Origin: Acetobacter aceti NBRC 14818
GTDB taxonomy: Bacteria > Pseudomonadota > Alphaproteobacteria > Acetobacterales > Acetobacteraceae
Length of the DNA: 64,000 nucleotides
Direction: 5' to 3'
Assembly (NCBI RefSeq): GCF_000193495.2
Contig: NZ_AP023410.1
Location: 558,001 to 622,000 of the forward strand
The notes beneath the pieces are model-generated. The model was not told the origin of the DNA. It was given only the letters and a program-made list of their open reading frames with translations, and did not search any database. Shown in pieces: positions 53,849 to 63,055 of the stretch (positions are counted from its first letter, which is position 1; each line of letters begins with the position of its first letter). The translations under genes were made by a program, and so were the position numbers.

Positions 53849-54424
53849 ATGAGCACGCTTCCTCTTATGCCCAAAGCGACAGCCGTCTGGCTGATCGAAA
53901 AGACTGCCCTGACCTTCACGCAGGTCGCTGAATTCTGCGGTATGCACCCGCTGGAGGTACAGGCGATCGCTGACGGCGAAGTTGCTCAGGGAATTGTGGG
54001 ATATGATCCTGTTGCCAACCGTCAGGTCACGGCGGAAGAAATCAGCCGGTGCGAAGCTGACCCCAATGCAAAACTGAAAATTCTTTCGACAGTCAATCCT
54101 GTTAAGCGCCGCGCGAAAGGGGCCCGCTATACCCCGGTTGCGCGTCGTAATGACCGTCCGGACGGTATTGCTTTCGTGCTGCGCAATTTCCCGCAGATTC
54201 AGGATCAGCAGATCGCCAAGCTGCTCGGCACAACCAAGGATACGATTGCCAAGGTTCGTGATCGCCAGCATTGGAACAGCCAGAATATCAAGCCACGCGA
54301 TCCGGTGACACTGGGCCTGTGCAGTCAGATGGATCTCAACGCCGCCGTCGCCGCTGCCAATGAGCGTCTGACGCGCGAAGGGCAGGAAGTGCCGCAGCCC
54401 ATGCCGATCGAAAGCGAAGACTGA
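53849..54424 (+). CDS. trcR: TrcR (DUF1013) cell-cycle transcriptional regulator
   Basis: 191 aa. Sequence MPKATAVWLIEKTALTFTQV with AEFCGMHPLEVQAIADGEV is the DUF1013 signature, a family restricted to Alphaproteobacteria and named TrcR in Caulobacter as a cell-cycle regulator. A helix-turn-helix-like segment follows at IQDQQIAKLLGTTKDTIAKV. It is flanked by terminators, so it is a single transcription unit. C-terminal residues 170-191 are Gln/Pro/Glu rich and probably disordered. Confidence 0.88.
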   Translation: MSTLPLMPKATAVWLIEKTALTFTQVAEFCGMHPLEVQAIADGEVAQGIVGYDPVANRQVTAEEISRCEADPNAKLKILSTVNPVKRRAKGARYTPVARRNDRPDGIAFVLRNFPQIQDQQIAKLLGTTKDTIAKVRDRQHWNSQNIKPRDPVTLGLCSQMDLNAAVAAANERLTREGQEVPQPMPIESED

Positions 54425-54434
54425 GAATACTCAT

Positions 54435-54462
54435 GGCTGCGCCTGTCCTTACAGACGCAGCC
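54435..54462. terminator. Hairpin between convergent trcR and DUF465 genes
   Basis: GGCTGCGCCTGT pairs with ACAGACGCAGCC (one mismatch) around a CCTT loop. GC-rich; no T-run, probably shared weak terminator. Confidence 0.55.
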
Positions 54463-54479
54463 AGTCAGGAGGCGCTCCC

Positions 54480-54650
54480 TCAGGACGTGGCCCTGACCCG
54501 GTCCATCTCTTCCTTGACCGTGAGTTTCTGCAGTTTGAGACGCATCAGAACATGCTGATCAGGCATGGGACGATGTCCTTCATCATGGATTTTCGCATCA
54601 AGGACGGAATGGCGGCGGCTGAGGCTTTCGAGGCGTGACTGCTTGCTCAT
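54480..54650 (-). CDS. DUF465 (YdcH-like) small protein
   Basis: 56 aa. MSKQSRLESLSRRHSVLDAK followed by IHDEGHRPMPDQHVLMRLKL and KKLTVKEEMDRV-like LQKLTVKEEMDRVRATS. The L-x3-H-x2-L-D-x2-I pattern and the LKxxKLxxKDE segment define DUF465. Members are tiny helical hairpins of unknown function. Convergent with trcR; a second DUF465 gene lies at 54907 on plus. Confidence 0.85.
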   Translation of the reverse strand: MSKQSRLESLSRRHSVLDAKIHDEGHRPMPDQHVLMRLKLQKLTVKEEMDRVRATS

Positions 54651-54906
54651 TGTTTCACTCTCCGACTGGATAGTTGCAACAGCATGATGCTAGCGCTGTC
54701 TGCCGCCAATCCGACATGAAAAATTGCTCATGTTTCACGGTTTATTTTCGACCCCGCCACCCTTTCTTCCCTCCCAAGAAGATTCTGGGCACTGGTGCAA
54801 GACAATCCGTTGGCTTAACGTGACAAAGATCAGGGCTGATGGTCTCACGGATGTGTAAAGCAGCTGTTCGTGGTGAATATCACTGGACGAGAATGCCGGA
54901 GGTGCG

Positions 54907-55107
54907 ATGCTGAGTGATCGGGAAAGTATGCTGCGCAGGCTTCATGAACTGCGAAGCGAACATCGTGATCTGGATACGGTCATTGACCGTCTGGTTCATG
55001 AACCGATGGATCATCTCCAGCTTCAGAGGCTGAAGAAACGCAAACTCCTCCTCAAGGATGAAATTGCGTGGATCGAGAGTCATCTTATTCCGGACAATAT
55101 TGCATAA
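54907..55107 (+). CDS. DUF465 (YdcH-like) small protein
   Basis: 66 aa. RRLHELRSEHRDLDTVIDRL then LQLQRLKKRKLLLKDEIAWI: same LRxxHxxLDxxI and LKKxKLLLKDE signatures as its divergent neighbour. It lies 38 bp before purE, a conserved alphaproteobacterial order (DUF465, DUF465, purE, purK), and is likely co-transcribed with purEK. Function unknown. Confidence 0.85.
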   Translation: MLSDRESMLRRLHELRSEHRDLDTVIDRLVHEPMDHLQLQRLKKRKLLLKDEIAWIESHLIPDNIA

Positions 55108-55145
55108 CCGCAATGGTCTGGTCAGGTTCCGAGATTTGAGAGATC

Positions 55146-55688
55146 ATGGATAATATTGAAAACCAGCCTGAAGCGGCAGCGGATGATGCTGTGAAACAGG
55201 AATCCGGGGCGCCACGTGTCGGAATCATCATGGGAAGCCAGTCGGACTGGGAGACCATGCAGCACGCCACGCTGACTCTGGACGCGCTGGAAGTCCCTTA
55301 CGAGACAAAGATTGTCTCGGCGCACCGCACTCCTGACCGGCTGGCGGAGTATGCCCGCACGGCCACTGACCGGGGCCTGTCAGTCATCATCGCCGGAGCG
55401 GGCGGCGCGGCCCATCTGCCCGGCATGTGCGCGGCATGGACAAGACTACCCGTTCTGGGCGTGCCTGTTGAATCCAAGGCGCTAAAGGGCATGGACAGCC
55501 TGCTCTCCATCGTCCAGATGCCCGGTGGTATACCGGTCGGCACGCTGGCGATCGGCAAGGCGGGCGCTATCAACGCCGCCCTGCTCGCCTCCTCCATTCT
55601 CGCCATCTCGGATGCGGACCTTGCGGCCCGGCTCGATACATGGCGCGCACTCCAGACTGCCTCGGTACGCGATGAACCCGAACAGTAA
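55146..55688 (+). CDS. purE: N5-carboxyaminoimidazole ribonucleotide mutase
   Basis: 180 aa. Purine step N5-CAIR to CAIR, cytoplasmic. [20 protein letters not shown] has the conserved GSxSD site, followed by [19 protein letters not shown] and [15 protein letters not shown]. An N-terminal extension of about 25 residues precedes the fold. The end overlaps purK by 17 nt. Confidence 0.95.
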   Translation: MDNIENQPEAAADDAVKQESGAPRVGIIMGSQSDWETMQHATLTLDALEVPYETKIVSAHRTPDRLAEYARTATDRGLSVIIAGAGGAAHLPGMCAAWTRLPVLGVPVESKALKGMDSLLSIVQMPGGIPVGTLAIGKAGAINAALLASSILAISDADLAARLDTWRALQTASVRDEPEQ

Positions 55689-56826
55689 GAACGATTTTCT
55701 GCCACCCAATTCGGTTCTTGGTATTGTCGGAGGAGGCCAACTCGGACGCATGTCCGCCATGGCTGCCGCCCGTCTCGGCTTCCGCTCACATATTCTCGCG
55801 CAGCACGAAGATGAGCCGGGACTACAGGTTTCACATGGAGCCACGATCGGTTCCTTCAACGATCCCGCCGTCCTGAAGCGTTTTGCCGAAGCCGTTGATG
55901 TCATCACATTCGAGTTTGAGAATGTGTCTGCAAACGGCCTTGATCTGATGTCAGATCTGCGCCCGGTCCGCCCTTCCGGCAATATCCTGCGAATCAGTCA
56001 GGACCGTGAGCAGGAAAAGACATTTCTTGGTTCCATCGGCATTCCAGTCGCGCCCTGGAAAATCGTCACGGATGAGCAAAGTCTCGCGGAAGCCGCCGAA
56101 ACGGTGGGGTATCCCTTCATCCTGAAAACGACCCGCATGGGTTACGACGGCAAAGGTCAGTTTCGCGTCCATAACGCCGAACAGTTAAACGAGGCACTGA
56201 CAACTCTTTCTCCCAAACCGCTGGTGGCGGAAGGGATGGTCGATTTCGCCATGGAAATCAGCGTCATGGTGGTCCGTGGTGTTGATGGAACCATCCGCAC
56301 GTTCCCAGCGACTGAAAACCGGCATGTGTCAGGCATTCTGGATATCAGCCTCGCGCCTGCCCGTATCAGCGAGGAAATGGCAGCCGAAGCCGGCAGGATC
56401 GCCTGCCGTATTGCGGAAGGCCTGGATCTGATCGGCATTCTGGGCGTCGAGATGTTTGTCGGCCGCAAGGGTGAACTGCTCGTCAATGAGATTGCTCCTC
56501 GCCCCCACAATTCCGGCCACTGGACGATGGATGCCTGTCCCTGTGACCAGTTCGAGATGCATGTTCGTGCTGTGACCGGGCTGCCTTTGCCGGAGCCTGT
56601 ACGTCACTCAGATGCGGTCATGAAAAACCTTGTGGGACCGGACGACATGGCCTTGTGGCCTGAAATCGTTGGGACGCAGAGACTGATCCCACATCTTTAT
56701 GGCAAACGGGAAGCCCGGCCCGGTCGCAAGATGGGCCACGTCAATGTGCTTTTCCCTTACGGCTCGATGCCGGGAGAATTTGGCGTGCAGGCTGCGCTGG
56801 GACCATTGGCCGGTTCGACAGAATAG
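55672..56826 (+). CDS. purK: N5-carboxyaminoimidazole ribonucleotide synthase
   Basis: 384 aa from ATG 55672; a longer frame from 55525 is inside purE and rejected. ATP-grasp enzyme making N5-CAIR from AIR, bicarbonate and [23 protein letters not shown] is the N-terminal Rossmann; [26 protein letters not shown] and [18 protein letters not shown] are the classic PurK blocks. Translationally overlapped with purE. Confidence 0.95.
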   Translation: MNPNSKNDFLPPNSVLGIVGGGQLGRMSAMAAARLGFRSHILAQHEDEPGLQVSHGATIGSFNDPAVLKRFAEAVDVITFEFENVSANGLDLMSDLRPVRPSGNILRISQDREQEKTFLGSIGIPVAPWKIVTDEQSLAEAAETVGYPFILKTTRMGYDGKGQFRVHNAEQLNEALTTLSPKPLVAEGMVDFAMEISVMVVRGVDGTIRTFPATENRHVSGILDISLAPARISEEMAAEAGRIACRIAEGLDLIGILGVEMFVGRKGELLVNEIAPRPHNSGHWTMDACPCDQFEMHVRAVTGLPLPEPVRHSDAVMKNLVGPDDMALWPEIVGTQRLIPHLYGKREARPGRKMGHVNVLFPYGSMPGEFGVQAALGPLAGSTE

Positions 56827-56835
56827 TTTTTCTAC

Positions 56836-56873
56836 TTCGGGCGACCTGTGCTTCCAGCAAATGGTTGCCCGAA
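56836..56873 (+). terminator. Hairpin after purK
   Basis: TTCGGGCGACC pairs with GGTTGCCCGAA (one G-T) across a 16-nt loop, 10 nt past the purK stop. No T-run, so a weak or Rho-assisted terminator. Confidence 0.45.
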
Positions 56874-56935
56874 TGCCGTCACACGTCAAAGTCAGACGGG
56901 CATAAGGGTAGCGCCTCTGAACGGGAGCGCCGATT

Positions 56936-57697
56936 TTAACTTCCAGCATCCAGATAGACTGGCAGCACATCCGCAGGGCTACCATCCATCACGATTTTGC
57001 CCTGCTCCATCCAGAGCACGCGCGTGCACCATTTCTCGACAATGGATGGCATATGGCTGGAAATCACCAGAATCTCCGCCCCTTCAACCAATCCTGCGAT
57101 CCGGCCTTCCGCACGCTGTATGAACGTAGCGTCTCCGGCCATGAACCACTCATCCATGATCAGGATTTCGGGCATGATCGCTGTCGCCAATCCGAACGCC
57201 AAACGCAGACTCATGCCTGAACTGTAGGTCTTCAGCGGAAGGTCCATGAAAGCCCCCAGATCGGCGAAGGATTCCACATCCTGCTCGACCTCCCGGATGG
57301 CCTCGTTGGACAATCCGAAAAACAGCCCCCTCAGACGAATATTCTCCCGTCCTGACAGTTCGAGGTCCATGCCAAGAGATGTATCCAGCAGTGTCCCTAC
57401 CCGCCCCCGGACAAGCACACGTCCTTCGACCGGCTCATAGATACCGCTGAGCGCTCGCAGGAGCGTTGTCTTGCCCGCCCCATTCCGTCCAATCAGCCCA
57501 AGGCGCTCTCCGGGTTTCAGGGAGAAATTGATGTGGCTCAGGGCCTGCACCATGATCCGGTTGCGGTCATCACGGGCGAAGCGGCTGGAAGTCGTTTTCC
57601 CATTCATGGCGCCCTTCATGGTCTTTTTCAGACTGCGTGCATCGCCGTGATAGAGCGGAAAGGAGATGGACAGGTTTGTGACGTCGATTCCGGCCAT
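56936..57697 (-). CDS. Polysaccharide ABC exporter, ATPase subunit (Wzt/KpsT family)
   Basis: 253 aa from ATG 57697; the longer in-frame start is inside the permease gene. Walker A GLIGRNGAGKTTLLRALSG, signature KTYSSGMSLRLAFGLAT (LSGG variant YSSGM, as in KpsT/Wzt), Walker B PEILIMDEW and H-loop ISSHMPSIVEKWC. N-terminal FPLYHGDARSLKK is the usual Wzt/TagH beginning. No C-terminal carbohydrate-binding domain, so it is KpsT-like. Start is 5 bp past the permease stop. Confidence 0.92.
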   Translation of the reverse strand: MAGIDVTNLSISFPLYHGDARSLKKTMKGAMNGKTTSSRFARDDRNRIMVQALSHINFSLKPGERLGLIGRNGAGKTTLLRALSGIYEPVEGRVLVRGRVGTLLDTSLGMDLELSGRENIRLRGLFFGLSNEAIREVEQDVESFADLGAFMDLPLKTYSSGMSLRLAFGLATAIMPEILIMDEWFMAGDATFIQRAEGRIAGLVEGAEILVISSHMPSIVEKWCTRVLWMEQGKIVMDGSPADVLPVYLDAGS

Positions 57698-57702
57698 ATC
57701 GC

Positions 57703-58644
57703 TTACACCCAGTAAGCCAGACGACCGCGCAGGCGGGCGAACAGCAGAAAGGAAACGCACCACAGGACCACGCTGTAGACCACAGCCGCCAGCCAAATGG
57801 ATGGCCTGACTGGCAACCCCATAAATGGCCCACGCACGATCTCGATCAGCGGATAACAGGGGTCGAGCAGCATATATTGCCGCCCCATATAAATAAGATC
57901 GGGTTTCCAGAGGATCGGCGTCACAAAAAACAGAATCTGCATGATGTTGGCGGCGATCGGCGGCATGTCCCGGAAGCGCGCGCCCAACACGCCCAGCAGC
58001 AGAGTCAGGGCGTAAAGATCAGCAAACCACAGGAAGATACCTGCAGGCAGTGACCAGTTAAGCGTCGGCATGATGCCAAAGAAAACAAAGAGCACCACAA
58101 TGACGCCAACACTATGCAGAAAAGTCAGAAGATTCCTGACCATCACCCGCATGACATGCACTGTGAAAGGCATCCTGATCGAATGGATCAGATTGACCGT
58201 GCTGGTGAACACGCTGCATCCGTCCGTCACAATGCCACTCAGATAGGCCCACAGCACGAGGGAAAAGCACAGGAATGGCAGGTAGGCCTTGAGGTCCGTG
58301 TGCAGCAGCGTGGCATAAAGCACCCCCATCGCCGCAACAAGGATGATGGTGGAAAAAGTAACCCAGAACGGCCCAAGCAGGGAGCCGCGGTAACGCATTT
58401 TTATGTCGAGCCAGCCAAGCGTCCATCCGAGGCGGAACAAACGGAAGCTGCCGAACAGATCATTCAGCGCGTGACCGATGTGAGCCGTCCCACGCTCGGG
58501 CTGCAGATCCATGACCGGCACGTCGCCACGCGCCGCAAGCTCTGCCGCAACATGGGGCTCGTCCGTAATGGGCTCTGCTACCCCTGTCGGTTCTGACGTC
58601 ACGGGAGGCTCTCTCTCGTCGTCCGGCCGTTTTGTGCTGTTCAT
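57703..58644 (-). CDS. Polysaccharide ABC exporter, permease subunit (Wzm/KpsM family)
   Basis: 313 aa from ATG 58644. The first 65 residues are a charged, Pro/Glu-rich extension not usual in KpsM. The ABC-2 domain follows with TLGWLDIKMRYRGSLLGPFW, the diagnostic RYR-x-S-x-LGPFW block, and six TM helices. Together with the ATPase it exports a lipid-linked glycan or capsule polymer across the inner membrane. No glycosyltransferase is next to it in this window, so its cargo is unknown. Confidence 0.9.
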   Translation of the reverse strand: MNSTKRPDDEREPPVTSEPTGVAEPITDEPHVAAELAARGDVPVMDLQPERGTAHIGHALNDLFGSFRLFRLGWTLGWLDIKMRYRGSLLGPFWVTFSTIILVAAMGVLYATLLHTDLKAYLPFLCFSLVLWAYLSGIVTDGCSVFTSTVNLIHSIRMPFTVHVMRVMVRNLLTFLHSVGVIVVLFVFFGIMPTLNWSLPAGIFLWFADLYALTLLLGVLGARFRDMPPIAANIMQILFFVTPILWKPDLIYMGRQYMLLDPCYPLIEIVRGPFMGLPVRPSIWLAAVVYSVVLWCVSFLLFARLRGRLAYWV

Positions 58645-58681
58645 GCCTGCGCGATAGACAACCCCGCAGAGAAGCGCAAGG

Positions 58682-59140
58682 TCACGAATTCCCAGCAGCC
58701 TCCTCGGCTCGCTGCGCCAATGCGAGGACACCGGTGCTGGCCTGAGCACCCAACTCGCGGATTGCTTCCAGACTGAACCACCCCGCATCAAGCGCATCGT
58801 CCGCAGCGATAGGTTCCCGCGTGTCCCGTGGATGTCTCAGATCGCACCGAACCGCGACAATGACGTAGTGGAACAGCAGAAAGCCGTTCTCGTCCCGGTG
58901 GATCGAATCAAAAGCTGTCAGCACACTGGTGCCTTGGGCGTCGATACCGGTTTCTTCTGCAAGCTCACGCCCGGCTGCCGTCAGAAGATCCTCTCCGGGT
59001 TCGATACGGCCGCCCGGGAACCCCCACAGCCCCGCGTCGGGAGGATTGGCGCGTCGGACCAGAAGAAAGCGCCCGTCGATGGGATTACGGCAAACGGCAA
59101 TGACCGCGCCTCGCGGTTCAGGCTGCTGGCTTGATGTCAT
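58682..59140 (-). CDS. NUDIX hydrolase
   Basis: 152 aa from ATG 59140 (MTSSQQPEPRG); a longer start at 59158 is possible. The Nudix box is intact: GGRIEPGEDLLTAAGRELAE followed by ETGI (G-x5-E-x7-REUxEExGU). Hydrolyses a nucleoside diphosphate linked to another moiety; substrate unknown. It overlaps the MFS gene end by 23 nt and precedes wzm by 37 bp, so the four genes MFS-nudix-wzm-wzt probably form one transcript. Confidence 0.88.
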   Translation of the reverse strand: MTSSQQPEPRGAVIAVCRNPIDGRFLLVRRANPPDAGLWGFPGGRIEPGEDLLTAAGRELAEETGIDAQGTSVLTAFDSIHRDENGFLLFHYVIVAVRCDLRHPRDTREPIAADDALDAGWFSLEAIRELGAQASTGVLALAQRAEEAAGNS

Positions 59141-60371
59141 CGAGCCGATCCAGTTCACGCAATCCCGGAAAAAGACGTATCCAGAGCCCCGTCACAATCA
59201 ACGTGCCGACGCCGCCAATCACCACGGCCGGCACTGCACCGACACAGGCCGCCAGCATGCCACTCTCGAACTCCCCAAGCTGGTTGGAAGAACCGATGAA
59301 CAGCATGTTCACAGCAGAGACACGCCCGCGCATTTCATCGGGTGTCCCAAGCTGAATCAGCGCGCCCCGAACCATCACGCTGATCACATCCGCAGCACCC
59401 AGAACCATCAGCGCCAGAATGGAGAGCGGAATGGAGCGGGACACGCCGAAAACGATTGTCGCCAGCCCGAATATGGCCACCGACAGAAACATGATCTTTC
59501 CCGCGCTTCCTCGGATGGGCCAGCGCGTCATGATGACCGCCATCAGAACGGCTCCCATGGCGGGACCAGCCCTGAGCAGACCAAGTGCGATGGGACCAGC
59601 GTGCAGAATGTCTTCGGCATAAACCGGCAGAAGCGCCGTCGCGCCGCCAAGCAGCACAGCGAACAGATCGAGCGAGATCGCGCCCAGCATGGGACGCTGT
59701 CTGCGCAGGAAGGCGATGCCGCCCATCACGGATTCCAGCGTAATGGGCTGACGTCGCCTTTCCGGAAAACTCATTCTGATCGACGCTGTCGCCAGAGCCG
59801 ATGCAGCAAAGCCAAGGCAACACAGTGCGTAACAGGTACCTGCGCCAAAACCATACAGCACACCGCCGAGAGACGGTCCGGCAATACAGGCCACCTGAAA
59901 CAGGGAGGATGACAGGGCTGCCGCCCGTGGAAACAGCGATGCCGGAACTATGGCGGGAAGAAACGTCTGCTGCGCGGGCATTTCGAAGGCGCGACAGGCT
60001 CCGAAGAGCGCGACCAACAGGTAGAGTGCCCACGGTCCGATAAGATGTTGCCATGAAGCAATCGCCATCCCGAATGCAGCGAGCGCCTCTACCACCTGAC
60101 AGGTCATCACGATACGGTGGCGGTTGAACTGATCCGCCACATGCCCGGCAGGTAGTGTCAGCAGCATCATGGGAAGAAACTGGGCCAGCCCGACAAATCC
60201 CAGAGAGGCAGAACTATGTGTCAGGGAGTAGGTCTGCCACGCCACCGCGATCGCCTGCACCTGTGAGGAGAATGCAGAGAGGTTACGACCAACCAGACAG
60301 CTGATCAGTCCCGGTTGCCGCAGCAGAGCAGGATCGGGAGAAGGAGGAACGGATGTTTCGGACGCTGACAT
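59118..60371 (-). CDS. MFS transporter (EntS/MFS_3 type)
   Basis: 417 aa, 12 TM pattern. GRNLSAFSSQVQAIAVAWQT starts TM1; LPAGHVADQFNRHRIVMTC is the loop 2-3 MFS motif (G-x3-D-x-x-x-R-R variant). EMPAQQTFLPAIVPASLFPR and LGGVLYGFGAGTCYALC match the enterobactin-exporter-like MFS_3 group. Probably efflux of a small molecule. First gene of its minus-strand run. Confidence 0.85.
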   Translation of the reverse strand: MSASETSVPPSPDPALLRQPGLISCLVGRNLSAFSSQVQAIAVAWQTYSLTHSSASLGFVGLAQFLPMMLLTLPAGHVADQFNRHRIVMTCQVVEALAAFGMAIASWQHLIGPWALYLLVALFGACRAFEMPAQQTFLPAIVPASLFPRAAALSSSLFQVACIAGPSLGGVLYGFGAGTCYALCCLGFAASALATASIRMSFPERRRQPITLESVMGGIAFLRRQRPMLGAISLDLFAVLLGGATALLPVYAEDILHAGPIALGLLRAGPAMGAVLMAVIMTRWPIRGSAGKIMFLSVAIFGLATIVFGVSRSIPLSILALMVLGAADVISVMVRGALIQLGTPDEMRGRVSAVNMLFIGSSNQLGEFESGMLAACVGAVPAVVIGGVGTLIVTGLWIRLFPGLRELDRLDDIKPAA

Positions 60372-60523
60372 GCAGATGTCTCTAGCAGGTGATTATTCTA
60401 CTGACATCACCCCGTTCGTCACGTTGCCAAGACAGTTTGCGGGAGGCAATACACTCGTTACGCCGCCATAAGCCTTTATCGAGCTAGCGGTGCAGAGACC
60501 GAGATAAATGGAGACGCGGTGCG

Positions 60524-61006
60524 ATGGCGACGACTTATGCAACAGTGACCTGGGACCAGCTTCACCGCGACGCCCGCACTCTGGCGGAAACCCTCATGTC
60601 CAAGGGACCGTTCAAGGGCATTGTCGCCATTACCCGAGGCGGTCTGATCCCGGCCGCCATCCTCGCCCGTGAGCTCGACTGCCGTCTGATCGAGTCAATT
60701 TCTGTTGTGACCTATGATGAAGAATCAAAAGGCGCTCCAAAAATAATCAAGGATCCGCAGGCTGCCGGAGATGGAGAAGGCTTCCTTGTGGTGGATGATC
60801 TTGTCGATTCCGGTATTACCGCGCGCGTCGTGCGTGAGCGTCTGCCGAAAGCGCTGTTTGCCTGTCTTTACGCCAAGCCGACAGGCAAGCCTCTGACCGA
60901 TCTGTTCGTCATGGAAGTGCCGCAGGACACATGGGTGCTCTTTCCGTGGGATACGGCTCCGCTGTTCATCGCGCCTCTCGCCAAAAAAGCGACGAACGGA
61001 AACTGA
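60524..61006 (+). CDS. gpt: Xanthine-guanine phosphoribosyltransferase
   Basis: 160 aa (E. coli Gpt 152 aa). ITRGGLIPAAILARELDC and the PRPP-binding VVDDLVDSGITARVV are diagnostic; VPQDTWVLFPWDTAPLF holds the purine-binding Trp region. Salvages guanine and xanthine to nucleotides. Six bp before murQ. Confidence 0.95.
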   Translation: MATTYATVTWDQLHRDARTLAETLMSKGPFKGIVAITRGGLIPAAILARELDCRLIESISVVTYDEESKGAPKIIKDPQAAGDGEGFLVVDDLVDSGITARVVRERLPKALFACLYAKPTGKPLTDLFVMEVPQDTWVLFPWDTAPLFIAPLAKKATNGN

Positions 61007-61012
61007 GTTCTC

Positions 61013-61933
61013 ATGACCTCTTCCCTGCCCGCGACTGAAAGCGCCGACCCGGCTTTTCTTGATTACGACACATGGCCTGTCGCCATACAATTAACGGCCT
61101 TGTGGCAATCCCAGCTTGCGGCCGCAGCGGTTGTGTCATCCGCCCTGCCCGCTTTGACAGAAGCGGTTGAAGACGCCCTGCCTCGCCTGAAAGCTGGAGG
61201 CCGTCTGGTATATGCTGGCGCGGGCAGCTCAGGTCGGCTGGCCGCGCAGGATGGTGCGGAACTCGAACCGACTTACAACTGGCCTCCTGAGCGGATGTGT
61301 CTTCTGATTGCAGGAGGCAGCAAGGCTCTGCTCAATGCCGTCGAGAATGCAGAAGATGATGCTGTGGCGGGAAATGCTGAAGTTGAAGCGCTCGCACTGA
61401 CTCCCAACGATGTCGTGGTCGGGATCGCAGCCAGTGGAAGAACGCCTTACACCATCGCCTGCATCAAGGCGGCCCGGAGAGCAGGCGCACTGACTGTGGG
61501 GATCGCTAACGTGCCTGAAACGGCTCTCCTGCTTGCTGCGGAGCATGCCGTTTTCGTTGGCACCGGAGCCGAGCCGATTGCAGGCTCGACACGTATGAAG
61601 GCAGGCACAGCCCAGAAGATCGTTCTCAATCTGCTGTCCACTTCCCTCATGACCGGACTGGGACGCGTTTATAAGGCGCGGATGGTCGATATGCGCAGCC
61701 GCAACGTCAAGCTGCGTGAGCGGGCTGTCCGCATGGTTATCAATCTCACGAATTGCACCGAGGAAAGCGCCCGAATCGCGCTTGAGCAGACAGAAGGTCA
61801 TGTAAAATCAGCCGTTCTGATAGCGCTCGGTGCTGAGAAAAAAGCTGCTGAGACTGCCCTTTCCCAGTCTGACGATAATTTGCGTAATGCTTTGAGCCGA
61901 TTAGGGCTTGCCAGAACCTCTCTGTGCACCTAG
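61013..61933 (+). CDS. murQ: N-acetylmuramic acid 6-phosphate etherase
   Basis: 306 aa SIS-fold enzyme. VYAGAGSSGRLAAQDGAELE is the sugar-isomerase signature with catalytic Glu, and GIAASGRTPYTIACIKAARR a second SIS block; AGSTRMKAGTAQKIVLNLLS is the third. It cleaves the lactyl ether of MurNAc-6-P to GlcNAc-6-P in murein recycling, consistent with the lytic transglycosylases in the window. No anmK or murP is adjacent. tRNA-Pro follows 15 bp later. Confidence 0.95.
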   Translation: MTSSLPATESADPAFLDYDTWPVAIQLTALWQSQLAAAAVVSSALPALTEAVEDALPRLKAGGRLVYAGAGSSGRLAAQDGAELEPTYNWPPERMCLLIAGGSKALLNAVENAEDDAVAGNAEVEALALTPNDVVVGIAASGRTPYTIACIKAARRAGALTVGIANVPETALLLAAEHAVFVGTGAEPIAGSTRMKAGTAQKIVLNLLSTSLMTGLGRVYKARMVDMRSRNVKLRERAVRMVINLTNCTEESARIALEQTEGHVKSAVLIALGAEKKAAETALSQSDDNLRNALSRLGLARTSLCT

Positions 61934-61948
61934 GTTCCGCCGCAGGTT

Positions 61949-62025
61949 CGGGGCGTGGCGCAGCCTGGTAGCGCGCCTGTTTTGGGTACAGGAGGCCCCC
62001 GGTTCGAGTCCGGGCGCCCCGACCA
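61949..62025 (+). tRNA. tRNA-Pro (TGG anticodon), CCA encoded
   Basis: 77 nt. Acceptor CGGGGCG pairs with CGCCCCG; anticodon stem CCTGT/ACAGG with loop TTTGGGT (anticodon TGG); T arm CCCGG/CCGGG with TTCGAGT. Ends ACCA. Confidence 0.96.
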
Positions 62026-62068
62026 CTTTTTCGACACGGTCTCGTTGAAAGCAACGGAGTGGCGAGTG

Positions 62069-62374
62069 ATGACAGCAAGAATTTACAAACAGCCCAAGAG
62101 TGCAGGACAGTCGGGTCTCTATGGTGCCCGGAACTGGATTTTCGAATACGGTCAGTCCGCACCGCATCGTCCTACTCCCCTTATGGGATGGACCGGAAGC
62201 AGCGATACAAAATCTCAGGTCCGACTGAAGTTTGAGAGCCGTGAGCAGGCCGAGGCTTATGCCCGCCACCATGCCATTCCTTACGAGGTTGAGCCGACGG
62301 TAGAGCGCATTCGTGTCCCGAAGGTTTATGCTGATAACTTCGCGATGAACCGTATTCAGAACTGGACGCACTGA
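62069..62374 (+). CDS. NDUFS4-like accessory subunit of NADH dehydrogenase (ETC complex I subunit)
   Basis: 101 aa from ATG 62069 with GGAG 9 nt upstream; the longer in-frame start at 61955 runs through tRNA-Pro. MTARIYKQPKSAGQSGLYGA with WIFEYGQ, GWTGSSDTKSQVRLKF and AYARHHAIPYEVEP are the standard blocks of the ETC_C1_NDUFS4 family. In Alphaproteobacteria it is the bacterial form of mitochondrial NDUFS4, stabilising the N-module of complex I. No other nuo gene is in the window, which is usual. Confidence 0.92.
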   Translation: MTARIYKQPKSAGQSGLYGARNWIFEYGQSAPHRPTPLMGWTGSSDTKSQVRLKFESREQAEAYARHHAIPYEVEPTVERIRVPKVYADNFAMNRIQNWTH

Positions 62375-62449
62375 AGTTTTTCAACGGCTCTTGTTTTTTC
62401 TGCTGGAACAACGGATAAAACGCCTGCCGCTCTTCAAGAGCGGTTCTGC

Positions 62450-62526
62450 GCGCCCTTAGCTCAGTTGGATAGAGCAACAGCCTTCTAAGCTGTGGGTCAA
62501 TGGTTCGAATCCATTAGGGCGCGCCA
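62450..62526 (+). tRNA. tRNA-Arg (TCT anticodon), CCA encoded
   Basis: 77 nt. Acceptor GCGCCCT with AGGGCGC, D arm GCTC/GAGC, anticodon stem ACAGC/GCTGT with loop CTTCTAA (anticodon TCT), T arm AATGG/CCATT with TTCGAAT, discriminator G, CCA. The IS element begins 78 bp downstream. Confidence 0.96.
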
Positions 62527-62680
62527 GTTTTTCCTTAAAAATCAATAATTTAAGTGGATAATCCCCTATTCATTTTAGGAATATATCCTCTTTTAATGCC
62601 TAGGAGGGATCGACATTCAGGATTCCCAAATGGGGTGAAGGCTGATTCATAGGCATCCGTGTTGAGGCGCGGAGCGAATG

Positions 62681-63055
62681 ATGGGGATCAAACGGTATGA
62701 GTTGAGCGAGACGCAGTGGTCGCGGATTGCCTCGCTGGTTCCGGGCAAGGCGTCTGATCCCGGCCGAACGAGTGGGGATAACCGTTTGTTCGTAAACGGA
62801 TGCTTGTGGGTGCTGCGCTCTGGCGCCCATTGGTGCGATCTGCCGGAACGCTATGGCAAGTGGAAGACGGTGCATCGGCGTTTCAGCCGCTGGTGCCATG
62901 CCGGCGTGTGGGAGCGGGTATTCGAGGCGCTGACGGCAGACCGCGATAACACGTATCTGATGATCGACAGCACCATCGTTCGCGCCCACCAGCAGGCCGC
63001 GACCGGAAAAGGGGGGCCAAGGATCAGGCGCTGGGGCGTTCCCGAGGTGGACTGA
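62681..63055 (+). CDS. IS5-family transposase, orfA
   Basis: 124 aa (ATG 62681, GGAG upstream; ATG 62678 also possible). KRYELSETQWSRIASLVPGK starts the DUF4096/InsA-like N-terminal region; VNGCLWVLRSGAHWCDLPER is the typical block and MIDSTIVRAHQQAATGKGG holds the first DDE aspartate (D in MIDST). The frame continues in orfB after slippage near AAAAGGGGGG (63007-63016); read alone it ends in an unrelated RIRRWGVPEVD tail. Confidence 0.92.
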   Translation: MGIKRYELSETQWSRIASLVPGKASDPGRTSGDNRLFVNGCLWVLRSGAHWCDLPERYGKWKTVHRRFSRWCHAGVWERVFEALTADRDNTYLMIDSTIVRAHQQAATGKGGPRIRRWGVPEVD

